This document shows positions 34,301-40,360 of a stretch of DNA of 64,000 nucleotides, piece by piece. The translations under genes and the position numbers were made by a program. The notes below the pieces were generated by a model. The model ran no database searches. It saw only the letters and a list, made by a program, of their open reading frames with translations, and was not told the origin of the DNA. The number at the start of each line of letters is the position of its first letter. Positions within the stretch are counted from its first letter, which is position 1. Origin of the DNA: Oscillospiraceae bacterium (GTDB lineage: Bacteria; Bacillota; Clostridia; Oscillospirales; Oscillospiraceae); the NCBI GenBank assembly GCA_015068035.1, contig SVLI01000004.1, forward strand, positions 1-64,000, given 5' to 3'.

Positions 34301-34754
34301 CCGTTAAGTCCAAAGCTGCCATTTCAAACTCCGTCGCATCGGCATCCTTCAAACCAAGTCCCAGATCACCGCTGCCGATGATTTCAAAGTTTGCCGTAAA
34401 GATGACACCGTTGGTATCATATCCGATGGTATCGGCGCAGGTAGCAACACCGGTCGTATCATCTGCAACAACCGTACCATAGATCAGCACATCGGATACC
34501 AGAGAACCTCTGGCATTTTTGTTGAAACCAGTAAAACGCACAACATCCTCATTCCACTTGAGGGATAACGTCATTGTACCAAACACGGGGTTATTGGAAA
34601 GATTTGCAGTAACGGTAAAGGTATCACCAACCGTCATGGTTTCTTCAAAGGTTGTTTCAAAGGAAATTGTAGTGGCCTCGGCAGCAAATACGGCCATAGG
34701 CAAGGCGCATATTACCAAAGCAAGCGCCAAAAACAGAGAAATATATCTTTTCAT
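31374..34754 (-). CDS. Large scaffold-type protein: two cohesins, repeats, X-like module, dockerin
   Basis: About 1126 residues. Signal peptide, then cohesin 1 (EETMTVGDTFTVTANLSNN, SLKWNEDVVRFTGF, GVIFTANFEIIGSGD). A central region contains an Ig-like part and a Cys-bearing segment (HTCTYDREVVDEKYL, YKSCECELFDKSE, CKWCGEAA). Cohesin 2 follows (NGGNATVSVKVTGHSDENV, VTLTFDNTKLEYVGYDG, TLTFKTLGEGTADV). Then four or so copies of the GEDYTF...VTVGG module, a pre-dockerin module (VEYISLDGKAMFLVTAKWG) and a dockerin (YDVNGTTKVDVNDAQLAYDM, ADMVIDGKLDTKDVAAIIS). ATG 34754 is chosen because AGGAG lies 8 nt upstream. Architecture closely parallels the product of 28850-31204, suggesting duplication. Confidence 0.88.
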   Translation of the reverse strand: MKRYISLFLALALVICALPMAVFAAEATTISFETTFEETMTVGDTFTVTANLSNNPVFGTMTLSLKWNEDVVRFTGFNKNARGSLVSDVLIYGTVVADDTTGVATCADTIGYDTNGVIFTANFEIIGSGDLGLGLKDADATEFEMAALDLTDIPVTIDYSALEGLSVAGGDEGAAIPDGAPFTAITTDGGAAIAIEQQEDVNGAPYYIVTIPEDATTAYVTAPDQVVMEDWNTGSMQATAYAFEVENGWNQLYISYNYEESADGPIVEIPMNMVASDWSGEVELCFVEDEDGYLSHAFGIEDASYACLGAISFRYGTASDGGEDEPTTYSITVNQTTGGTVTVYDENMNQITEAAEGDYIFVDCAPDTGYSFKQLYIDGEPVELGMTNGFYTMPAADITVSAVFEAKHTCTYDREVVDEKYLKSEATCQTGAVYYKSCECELFDKSETAATFVSGEKVDHDYVDGVCKWCGEAATEPILSFTAGGQTLEAVTAEDYCSEFEVTAQKLTVTVPAGVNTVTINCAASMCAYIDHVSSDLSPSGKSAEIDLTQDLTFVCVPVTLDDGSDACYHVYFEQEAGGVDPEPEDPAVTPGYTYATSADVSAENGGNATVSVKVTGHSDENVTSYNAYDVTLTFDNTKLEYVGYDGAVKADNGSVTVDGNTIRIVGCGEAKEFGTDLATLTFKTLGEGTADVTVTKAQVSDKEEAVKEDAPEATAQHADGDTAADTTPSQTVILVPYSVTKPGFVSGNDKILHGEDYTFSYTDTTNYTYSDLTVTVGGAPVTPTEANGVYTIGNVTGAIVITATQTPNSYDVNKPENVTGPDKATYGEDYIFTVTPSEEDMAIDTVKVTDAEGKEIPYTINDNGGYVIEGTDITGEFTITVTEKEKMTTVTFSGIEETEIEGGLTQSAEIGKDFTFKLIKEEGYDYTVKVGETELTESKETEGQYTIPAELVVKGGVAVTIEKVDNTTAVVDVVEYISLDGKAMFLVTAKWGDKVLSYGEDTMFWSDKYTVTDEEEAGAYCWLVLSTDEMNTIDLVKAAAEAAIVEAAEGATATEVKYNYDVNGTTKVDVNDAQLAYDMYNASYMEFNDTLPMLKFLEADMVIDGKLDTKDVAAIISYIVSGANA

Positions 34755-34777
34755 ATAATCACTCCTATGCAATCATT

Positions 34778-37609
34778 TCATTCGTTGTTCTGTTCTGCGG
34801 GGAATACATTGATCGTACCGGCGACATACTGCAAGACAAGTAATGCATCCTTACCGGTAACCAGACCGTCACCATTTACATCCGCATCACTTTCATTTAA
34901 TTCAATAGAACTATTTGCAACATACTGCAAGATAAGCAGTGCATCTTTACCGGTGATCAGGGAATCGCCATTCGCATCGCCCAGTTTGCCCTCGTACTCA
35001 TTGACGGTCAGCTTGAATACGGCAGGGCCGGTTTCGCCGCCGGCAGAGGTGAAGCCTGCGTTATCCACCGCACCGCCCTTGGTCCAGCCGCCGGGCGCCG
35101 CAATGTAATAAGTACCGGGCGCAACGCCGACTGTGCTGATGGTAACAAGACCATTAGAGTCTGTTTTCATTACCGGTGTAGTCTCATCCTCTTCTTCCGG
35201 ATCTGCAACAACCGGCTCAACACCAAACTTTGTTTTATTCCACGTTGTGACATTTTCAGTCGCATTATCGGCATCTATCCAGTAAAGCTCTTTATCTGCT
35301 ATTCTCTCATAGCCGGTGGAATAGTCAGACGTAGTGGAGGTCCAGTACAGCGTCAGATTCAGCTTTTCGCCCTGATCCACTTCTGCCGAATCAATCTGAT
35401 CCGCGGCGGTATACTGCTTATCTGTGTCATTCACCGCAAAGAAGCCGAAGCGGGAGCCGCTGGCATTGCCTGTGATCATGTGAACGCTGAGTACATCGCC
35501 GGTCTCGATCAGAATCTGATCGGAGGTTGCACCCCAGCCGGGATAGCCCAGGGGGTACTCATAGTTCAGATAGTAGTTTAGATTGGTGCCATGATCCCAG
35601 AAATCCATGAAGCTGGAACCGGCATTCTGGGTCCAGGAAATGGCCGCCTCAAAGGCGGCAGGATCCTTCTTGTAGGAAGCGCCTGTGCCCACCTGTGCCT
35701 GGTCGTATTCAAAGTAATACAGCTCGGTGGCTACGATCAGGGCGTGCATGATGGTGATGTTATCATAGGCGCTTTCGGGGGTACCCACCTGCTGAATGCC
35801 CCGGAGGTTGCCGTATTCATCCACATAGCAGTAGGGATTATAGTAGTACCGTTCCAGACCGTACAGGGACAGGTCGAAATAGGGCACCGTGAGGGTCTTG
35901 TCCATCAGGATCTCCTCGGAGTTGGGAGCCACATGGAATGCCTTTTCGCCCTCGGTGATGGTGAAGTTCACCGTTGCGGTAATGCCGGAGGACACCACTT
36001 CAACACCGCTGACCAGGATCTGGTATGCCTTCTGAACCGCGGGAATGGTATAGACTCCGTTCACCGCCGCCAGGGTCAGTTCCTCGGGAGTCTGGCCTTC
36101 TTCCACCACTTCCCGGGCAATGACCTTGAAATCACTGCCTGCCCGGAAGCCTTTCACGAAGGAAACGGTGAAGGTATAGTCCTCATCTCTTGCCACCGTG
36201 TTCTCACCATTGACCCGGTAGCCATTGCCTGACCCGGGCAGCTTGACGGCATAGGAACCGGGAATCACCTGCACACCAAAAACCGTGATGGACAGAGGGC
36301 CGCTGACGTTCAGCACCGTATAGCTTCCGTCGCTGGCAGCGGTGAGGGTCTCACCGTTGGCCTTCACGGCGAAGGTGTGGGAGTCCTTTTCATAGCCGTC
36401 ATTAATGGCAAGGGTGAATTTATAAGCTTCGCCCTGGGTTGCCTTTTCCGCACCGGTTAAGGTGTAGCCATCGTGGGCGGGGAAGGACACGTCGTAGGAT
36501 TCCTTTTCCGTGCTGCCCAGGCCGCACTTTTCACAAACATCACCGGTGTGGGCCACGGCAGTCTGCCAGCTGAGCACCGGGGTAGGACAGCTCTGCTGGA
36601 ATGCGTCACCCAGAAGTGCCGCAAAGTCCGCACTTGCCATTTCAGCGGCAGATTTGGCAGTTGCTCTGCCGGTGACTTCCTTATCCTCAACATACACAAA
36701 GTCAGGGACACTCTTGGCAGAGTTGACACCTAGAAAAAAGCTGTTTGTGATGGAATAGGTATTGTTGTAGAAGTTGCCTGCAATGGCGTAGGTACTGGGA
36801 CCTGCGTTGTAACAGTTGACCACAGCCGCGCCGTTGTACATATTGCCGATGAGGCCGCCCACAGCGCTGCTGCCGGTGACACGGCCGGTATTGTAGCTGT
36901 TTTTGACCTCACAGGTGCCGGTATACTCCTGCAGATAACCCACCAGACCGCCCACATTCGCGCCGCCGTGGATATTGCCGGTGTTGTAGCAGCCAGTCAG
37001 CCGGGTATTGGTCTGAGACCAGCCCGCAATACCGCCGATATAATCGAGGCCGGTAACACTGGCTTCATTGGCGCAATTGGTGATCAGTACATCGGATCTG
37101 GTAACGCCTGAGACGGCAATGCCGCTGACCTTGCCAACGATACCCGCCACATAGGAATCGGTAGAGGTGATGGTTGCCCGGTTAATGCAGCTTGTGAAAT
37201 GGGCATAGGCAGCATTGTGGGCAATGGCAGAGCGCTGGAGGGAGCCTGCCGTTATCACATTCTGGATCGTGGCAACAGCGCTGCTGCTTCCTTGAACATA
37301 GCCAAACAGACCCCAGGATGCATTCTGAAAGGTAACCGTATGACCCTGGCCGTCGAAGGAGCCGGCAAAACGGCTGTCATAATCGCCGATACCGGGCCAA
37401 TCTGTGCTGGTCAAGTCAATATCCGCCGTCAACACGCCGCTGATCCCGGTTTCACCGCCGTTGACCGTCTCGGCAAACCACAGCAGCTCCTCCGCCGTGC
37501 CGATCTGATACACACCTTCGCTCTCGGCCGGTGCTGCAACAGCTATGGCGGGTAGCAATCCCAGCGCCATGACAAGAACAAGGAGCAGGGAAAGCAATCG
37601 TCTTTTCAT
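34778..37609 (-). CDS. Dockerin protein with GLUG repeats and DUF4430-like domain
   Basis: First gene of the long minus-strand run; 943 residues. Signal peptide (ends near VAA-PAES), then GLUG-type repeats of a beta-helix (about 60-310: IGGIAGWSQ, YNTGNIHGGANVGGLVGY, VGGLIGNMYNG). Two or three GEDYTF-type modules follow. Residues about 545-740 hold a DUF4430-like domain (FWDHGTNLNYYLNYEYPLG, ILIETGDVLSVHMITG). The C-terminus is a dockerin with two near-identical calcium repeats, DANGDSLITGKDALLILQYV and DVNGDGLVTGKDALLVLQYV. Promoter-proximal to a cobalamin riboswitch (37825-38012). RBS AAGGAGG. The combination makes it a prime candidate for a scaffolded corrinoid-binding protein (inference). 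Confidence 0.87.
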   Translation of the reverse strand: MKRRLLSLLLVLVMALGLLPAIAVAAPAESEGVYQIGTAEELLWFAETVNGGETGISGVLTADIDLTSTDWPGIGDYDSRFAGSFDGQGHTVTFQNASWGLFGYVQGSSSAVATIQNVITAGSLQRSAIAHNAAYAHFTSCINRATITSTDSYVAGIVGKVSGIAVSGVTRSDVLITNCANEASVTGLDYIGGIAGWSQTNTRLTGCYNTGNIHGGANVGGLVGYLQEYTGTCEVKNSYNTGRVTGSSAVGGLIGNMYNGAAVVNCYNAGPSTYAIAGNFYNNTYSITNSFFLGVNSAKSVPDFVYVEDKEVTGRATAKSAAEMASADFAALLGDAFQQSCPTPVLSWQTAVAHTGDVCEKCGLGSTEKESYDVSFPAHDGYTLTGAEKATQGEAYKFTLAINDGYEKDSHTFAVKANGETLTAASDGSYTVLNVSGPLSITVFGVQVIPGSYAVKLPGSGNGYRVNGENTVARDEDYTFTVSFVKGFRAGSDFKVIAREVVEEGQTPEELTLAAVNGVYTIPAVQKAYQILVSGVEVVSSGITATVNFTITEGEKAFHVAPNSEEILMDKTLTVPYFDLSLYGLERYYYNPYCYVDEYGNLRGIQQVGTPESAYDNITIMHALIVATELYYFEYDQAQVGTGASYKKDPAAFEAAISWTQNAGSSFMDFWDHGTNLNYYLNYEYPLGYPGWGATSDQILIETGDVLSVHMITGNASGSRFGFFAVNDTDKQYTAADQIDSAEVDQGEKLNLTLYWTSTTSDYSTGYERIADKELYWIDADNATENVTTWNKTKFGVEPVVADPEEEDETTPVMKTDSNGLVTISTVGVAPGTYYIAAPGGWTKGGAVDNAGFTSAGGETGPAVFKLTVNEYEGKLGDANGDSLITGKDALLILQYVANSSIELNESDADVNGDGLVTGKDALLVLQYVAGTINVFPAEQNNE

Positions 37610-37736
37610 TACAAAAAAGCCTCCTTATCGTAATTAATATAATCTTCGCCCTAAGGCGGAAATGGCATGCACTTACATCTTTACAGCATAAAAGACCCCC
37701 TCATTAAAACAGTATTATCTTCTCGCCCGAAGGCGC

Positions 37737-37781
37737 TAAGCTGGTTAAACCGGCTCATACCGTTACGGTATGCTCAGCTTA
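37737..37781 (-). other. Long leader hairpin between riboswitch and first structural gene
   Basis: TAAGCTG (37737-37743) pairs with CAGCTTA (37775-37781), and inside it CATACCG (37756-37762) pairs with CGGTATG (37766-37772). It lies in the roughly 215-nt leader between the cobalamin aptamer and the dockerin gene and could be part of its expression platform. No clear T run follows on the minus strand. The rest of 37610-37824 shows no gene. Confidence 0.4.
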
Positions 37782-37824
37782 AGCTGCATAAGGCCGCCCT
37801 TTATGCAAGGGGGCATTTGCTATG

Positions 37825-38012
37825 CAGTTTGTAGGTCTTCTGACTCGCACGTTCAGGGTTTCCCCGGCGCCCTTACCCCGCCTTCTCAGGATTGCTCCCA
37901 ATGACCTGCTTTCGCAGAAAAGGTAATGGCTCCATGCATACAGCACCTCGGATCAGATCCGCCGTGTCCCGGATTCCCACCGGGTTCCCTTGTTCAGCAG
38001 AACAAGAATGCG
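37825..38012 (-). promoter_or_regulatory. Cobalamin riboswitch 1 (upstream of the dockerin/ECF run)
   Basis: Read on the minus strand it shows the cobalamin-aptamer blocks in order: GGGAACCCGGTGGGAATCC then GGGACACGG; GTCATTGGG; CTGAGAAGGCGGGG; and the B12 box GAGTCAGAAGACCTAC (complement of 37831-37846). It stands about 215 nt upstream of the gene starting at 37609, the first of 14 closely packed genes. AdoCbl/B12 binding would be expected to repress them. An Rfam cobalamin-family covariance search would settle the boundaries. Confidence 0.88.
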
Positions 38013-38216
38013 TGTCCGTCGATTCCCTCTCCGGGTCGCGCATTTGCCACAAAGTAAGCCGGATTTTTTGAGCCGTCCGAAAAGACGGTTCATTTTGGCC
38101 CGGTGCCGTTCCCTGGAGAACGCTGCCGGGCATCGGACTGCCGGAGGGGAGGAACAACCGGCAGCCCTATTAAAGGCCTGTGAAATGCCCAATTCCACAA
38201 ACCGTTTAATACAAGC

Positions 38217-38624
38217 TTATTTGGAGGAATTCCTTTTGGCTTCCTGTTGAAGCCGCCGCTGATTTGCCAGTTCCTTTTTCGCGGCTTTTCGCTGTCTGTA
38301 AATTTCTTTTTGCTTTTCTATTTCATTTTGGATTCTTGCAAAGGATTTGCTTTGATTCGCCGTTGTGGGGGCCGGCAATCTTGCCAGGACCAGCGCCCGG
38401 TTCCAGGAGCCGATGCGCTCCTGAATAAAGCTTCCGCCGACAATCTCGCCCGGCCACGGCGTGTGGTGCAGGCGGTTTGCACAAGCGCGAAGATATTTCA
38501 GAAGCTGCGCATCTGTATCCGCTGCGTGCTGCTGCCGAAAGTCCTGTTCCTGCTGCGCCAGGGATTCCTGAACCATTCTTCGGATCGTCGCTTCGTAAAT
38601 ATTCTGTCTCCCGGGGTATGCCAT
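38217..38624 (-). CDS. Small HNH-associated-repeat-type protein under B12 riboswitch control
   Basis: A 135-residue basic protein. Residues about 40-82 (LKYLRACANRLHHTPWPGE, then ERIGSWNRALVLARLP) resemble the homing-endonuclease-associated repeat, whose hallmark is a conserved FGSWNxAL-type helix thought to contact DNA. No HNH or GIY-YIG nuclease motif is visible. The C-terminal third is a highly charged helix (EIEKQKEIYRQRKAAKKEL). ATG 38624 follows a GAGAGG box. It sits downstream of cobalamin riboswitches 3 and 2 and their terminators and upstream of riboswitch 1, so it is plausibly B12-repressed. It may be a DNA-binding regulator of the locus or a relic of a mobile element; I cannot decide. 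Confidence 0.72.
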   Translation of the reverse strand: MAYPGRQNIYEATIRRMVQESLAQQEQDFRQQHAADTDAQLLKYLRACANRLHHTPWPGEIVGGSFIQERIGSWNRALVLARLPAPTTANQSKSFARIQNEIEKQKEIYRQRKAAKKELANQRRLQQEAKRNSSK

Positions 38625-38642
38625 CACTTTTTCCTCTCATAA

Positions 38643-38682
38643 CAAAAAACTGCGGCAGTAACGAAAGCTTACTGCCGCAGTT
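38643..38682 (-). terminator. Terminator after riboswitch 2 (expression platform)
   Basis: On the minus strand AACTGCGGCAGTAA and TTACTGCCGCAGTT (38682-38669 with 38661-38648) form a perfect 14-bp stem around GCTTTCG, followed by TTTTG. It lies between cobalamin riboswitch 2 and the start codon at 38624, fitting termination-type control. Confidence 0.82.
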
Positions 38683-38744
38683 GCTTTTTGCATGACCGCA
38701 AAGCCCCTTTGCCCATCGCACGGGTACAAAGAAGCTGTACATAT

Positions 38745-38935
38745 TCCCGTAGGTCTTCTGACTTGTGTCTCAAGCGATGACCCGCCCGCCTTCTCGGAAA
38801 AGAATCCAATGACTGACTTTCGTCAACGGCAGGCCATCTCGACACTTACAGCGCCGGCAGCGCGGGGACTTTCACCCCATTCTCTTGTTCAGCCGGGCAT
38901 ACGCATGCCGCATGTCCGGCCACGGGAACAATTTA
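38745..38935 (-). promoter_or_regulatory. Cobalamin riboswitch 2
   Basis: Minus-strand blocks: AATGGGGTGAAAGTCCCC with GCGCTGCCGG; GTCAGTCATTGGATT; CCGAGAAGGCGGGCGGG; B12 box AAGTCAGAAGACCTAC (complement of 38749-38764). It directly follows the terminator of riboswitch 3 and precedes the terminator at 38643-38682 and the HNH-repeat gene. The match to the cobalamin aptamer core is strong by eye. Confidence 0.88.
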
Positions 38936-38954
38936 TTCACTTATATCGCCACAA

Positions 38955-39008
38955 CAAAAAAGGTTATGGCCGTTATGCCCATTAAACAGGCAGAACATCA
39001 CCATAACC
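38955..39008 (-). terminator. Terminator after riboswitch 3 (expression platform)
   Basis: On the minus strand GGTTATGG (39008-39001) pairs with CCATAACC (38969-38962), enclosing a smaller GCC/GGC helix, and is followed by TTTTTTG. It separates riboswitches 3 and 2 with no gene between, so the two aptamers act in series on one transcript. Confidence 0.75.
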
Positions 39009-39034
39009 ATTCTTGGCAAATATTCCATCGATTC

Positions 39035-39240
39035 CAGCAGGTCTCCCGACTCGCGCCTCAAACGATCAAACATCCTGCCTTCTCAGGTTGCCCCAATGAC
39101 TGGCTTTCGCCAACGGATGCTCATCTCGACGCCCACGGTATTGGTCAATGCGGGGATTTGGAAAAAATCCTGACCCCATTCCCTTATTTAGCCCCAAGGT
39201 CTGACATTTCTGCCTTTACAGCCAAAGGGCCTCTGTTCGA
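39035..39240 (-). promoter_or_regulatory. Cobalamin riboswitch 3
   Basis: Minus-strand blocks: AGGGAATGGGGTCAGGA, then CCCCGCATTGACC; GCCAGTCATTGGGGC; CCTGAGAAGGCAGGATG; B12 box GAGTCGGGAGACCTGC (complement of 39038-39053). It follows a clear promoter at 39252-39280. The first block is longer than usual between GGTC and CCCCGC, so this copy is a variant, but the 3' half matches well. Confidence 0.85.
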
Positions 39241-39251
39241 TTCTCGCGTAT

Positions 39252-39280
39252 ATTATAATTCACCCTCCGGCAAATTGCAA
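39252..39280 (-). promoter_or_regulatory. Promoter driving the tandem riboswitches leftward
   Basis: On the minus strand TTGCAA (39280-39275), 17 bp, then consensus TATAAT (39257-39252). Transcription would start near 39245, just at the 5' edge of riboswitch 3. Confidence 0.6.
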
Positions 39281-39483
39281 TAGTGCATTTTGCACATATG
39301 GAAACGCTATACGTTCTTTCGAAATGCAATCATGCCAAACAAAAACACAGGACTTGAAACCGACGCATACTCCGCTCCGTGCTCCCCTACCAACTTGATC
39401 GGATCAAAATCTGTCTTCTTGTATTCAACAATCACCACTATCCGCGGGTTTCAAGACGGCATTCATTTTGTGCTTTTTCCGGG

Positions 39484-39512
39484 TTGAACTGAAAAAAAGA
39501 TGGTGCTATAAT
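39484..39512 (+). promoter_or_regulatory. Promoter driving riboswitch 4 rightward
   Basis: TTGAAC (39484-39489), 17 bp, consensus TATAAT (39507-39512). Start near 39518, at the 5' edge of the plus-strand cobalamin aptamer. It is divergent from the promoter at 39252-39280. The 200 bp between the two promoters hold no gene. Confidence 0.65.
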
Positions 39513-39517
39513 AACTT

Positions 39518-39655
39518 TGCTTCCGTGGGAAACAGGTGCAAATCCTGTGCGGGACCGCCGCCGTGATGTGTCACAAAAACACTCAGTCGGTTGCACGGAG
39601 CAACTCATCTCTTTATAAGCTGCGCGTCCGGTAATGAAGAAGACTGCTTATAGGA
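39518..39655 (+). promoter_or_regulatory. Cobalamin riboswitch 4 with RBS-sequestering stem
   Basis: The core GTGGGAA, ACAGGTGCAAATCCTGT, GCGGGACCGCCGCCGTGA matches the cobalamin aptamer. The canonical B12 box is not obvious; GTCGGTTGCACGGAGCAACTC may take its place, so this is a shortened or variant form. Downstream TATAAGC (39614-39620) can pair with GCTTATA beside the AGGAG box before the gene at 39665, suggesting translational control. Confidence 0.75.
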
Positions 39656-39664
39656 GAAATCAAA

Positions 39665-40015
39665 ATGAAAAAACTGCTTCCCCTGCTGCTTGCGCTGATC
39701 ATGGTGTTCACCCTGGCCGCCTGCAGCGCAAAGACCTCCTTCACCGTTGTGACCACCGATCTGGACGGCAAGGAGACCACGCACGAGATCAAGACCGACG
39801 CCGCCACCGTTGGCGAGGCGCTGATCGAAGAGGGTCTGCTCAAGGGCCACACCACGGAGTACGGCCTGTACGTGGACGAAGTCAACGGCATCGCGCTGGA
39901 TTGGGAGAAGGACGGCAAGTACTGGGCCTTCTACATCAACGGTGAATACGCCCAGACCGGCGTTGACGCCACCAACGTGGAGGATGGCGCTGTCTATACG
40001 TTCAAGCCCGAATAA
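39665..40015 (+). CDS. Small DUF4430 lipoprotein under a cobalamin riboswitch
   Basis: A 116-residue lipoprotein: lipobox LAAC (Cys20), then a single DUF4430 domain with the full pattern TVGEALIEEGLLKG, TEYGLYVDEVNGI, KYWAFYINGEYAQTGVDA and EDGAVYTFKPE. DUF4430 is the fold of the transcobalamin C-terminal domain. It lies directly behind cobalamin riboswitch 4 and has its own AGGAG site, which the leader can mask. A role in surface corrinoid binding is the simplest inference. The gene continues, 16 nt later, into the small repeat protein at 40032. Confidence 0.87.
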   Translation: MKKLLPLLLALIMVFTLAACSAKTSFTVVTTDLDGKETTHEIKTDAATVGEALIEEGLLKGHTTEYGLYVDEVNGIALDWEKDGKYWAFYINGEYAQTGVDATNVEDGAVYTFKPE

Positions 40016-40031
40016 GGCCGGAGGCAAGCGC

Positions 40032-40265
40032 ATGAACAACTACACCAATCTCAACGGCCGCGAAGATCTGCTGAAATCTATCACCACGCTGGAAAAAGAG
40101 CTGGCCGCAAAAACCGGCAAGGACGTTTCCCTGGTTGCTTACTCCCCTGTGAAGTACGCTGAGCTGAGCGGCGAGGCCGAGGCGCTGGCTAAGATCTCGG
40201 AGCTTGAGCAACTGCTGAGCAAAAAGACCGGCAAGGACGTCGTGCTGGTTGCGTTCTCTATTTAA
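40032..40265 (+). CDS. 77-residue protein with duplicated LEK..KTGKDV motif
   Basis: The start ATG 40032 follows GGAGG by 7 nt. The protein contains two copies of one motif: LEKELAAKTGKDVSLVAYS (residues about 20-38) and LEQLLSKKTGKDVVLVAFS (about 58-76), joined by a short helix-prone linker. There is no signal peptide or membrane helix, so it is probably cytosolic. The copies look like a helix followed by a beta-strand, perhaps a small dimer-like fold. Cotranscription with the DUF4430 lipoprotein puts it in the B12 regulon. I do not recognise a family. Confidence 0.75.
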   Translation: MNNYTNLNGREDLLKSITTLEKELAAKTGKDVSLVAYSPVKYAELSGEAEALAKISELEQLLSKKTGKDVVLVAFSI

Positions 40266-40301
40266 CAGCGTAGCCGCTTATTGATTTAATCTGATTTCGC
40301 A

Positions 40302-40340
40302 AAAAGCCCGGAGGACTTTATAATCCTCCGGGCTTTTGTA
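40302..40340 (+). terminator. Bidirectional terminator
   Basis: AAAAGCCCGGAGGA (40302-40315) pairs perfectly with TCCTCCGGGCTTTT (40324-40337). It closes the DUF4430 unit and, on the other strand, the symporter gene at 40361-41788. Confidence 0.88.
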
Positions 40341-40360
40341 TGTTCTTATTTGCTCTGCGC

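Noticed and set aside
23275..34754. Cellulosome locus
   Set aside because: Cohesins and dockerins are present but there is no glycoside hydrolase, carbohydrate esterase or cellulose-binding module in the window; DUF4430, ECF and cobalamin riboswitches dominate instead.
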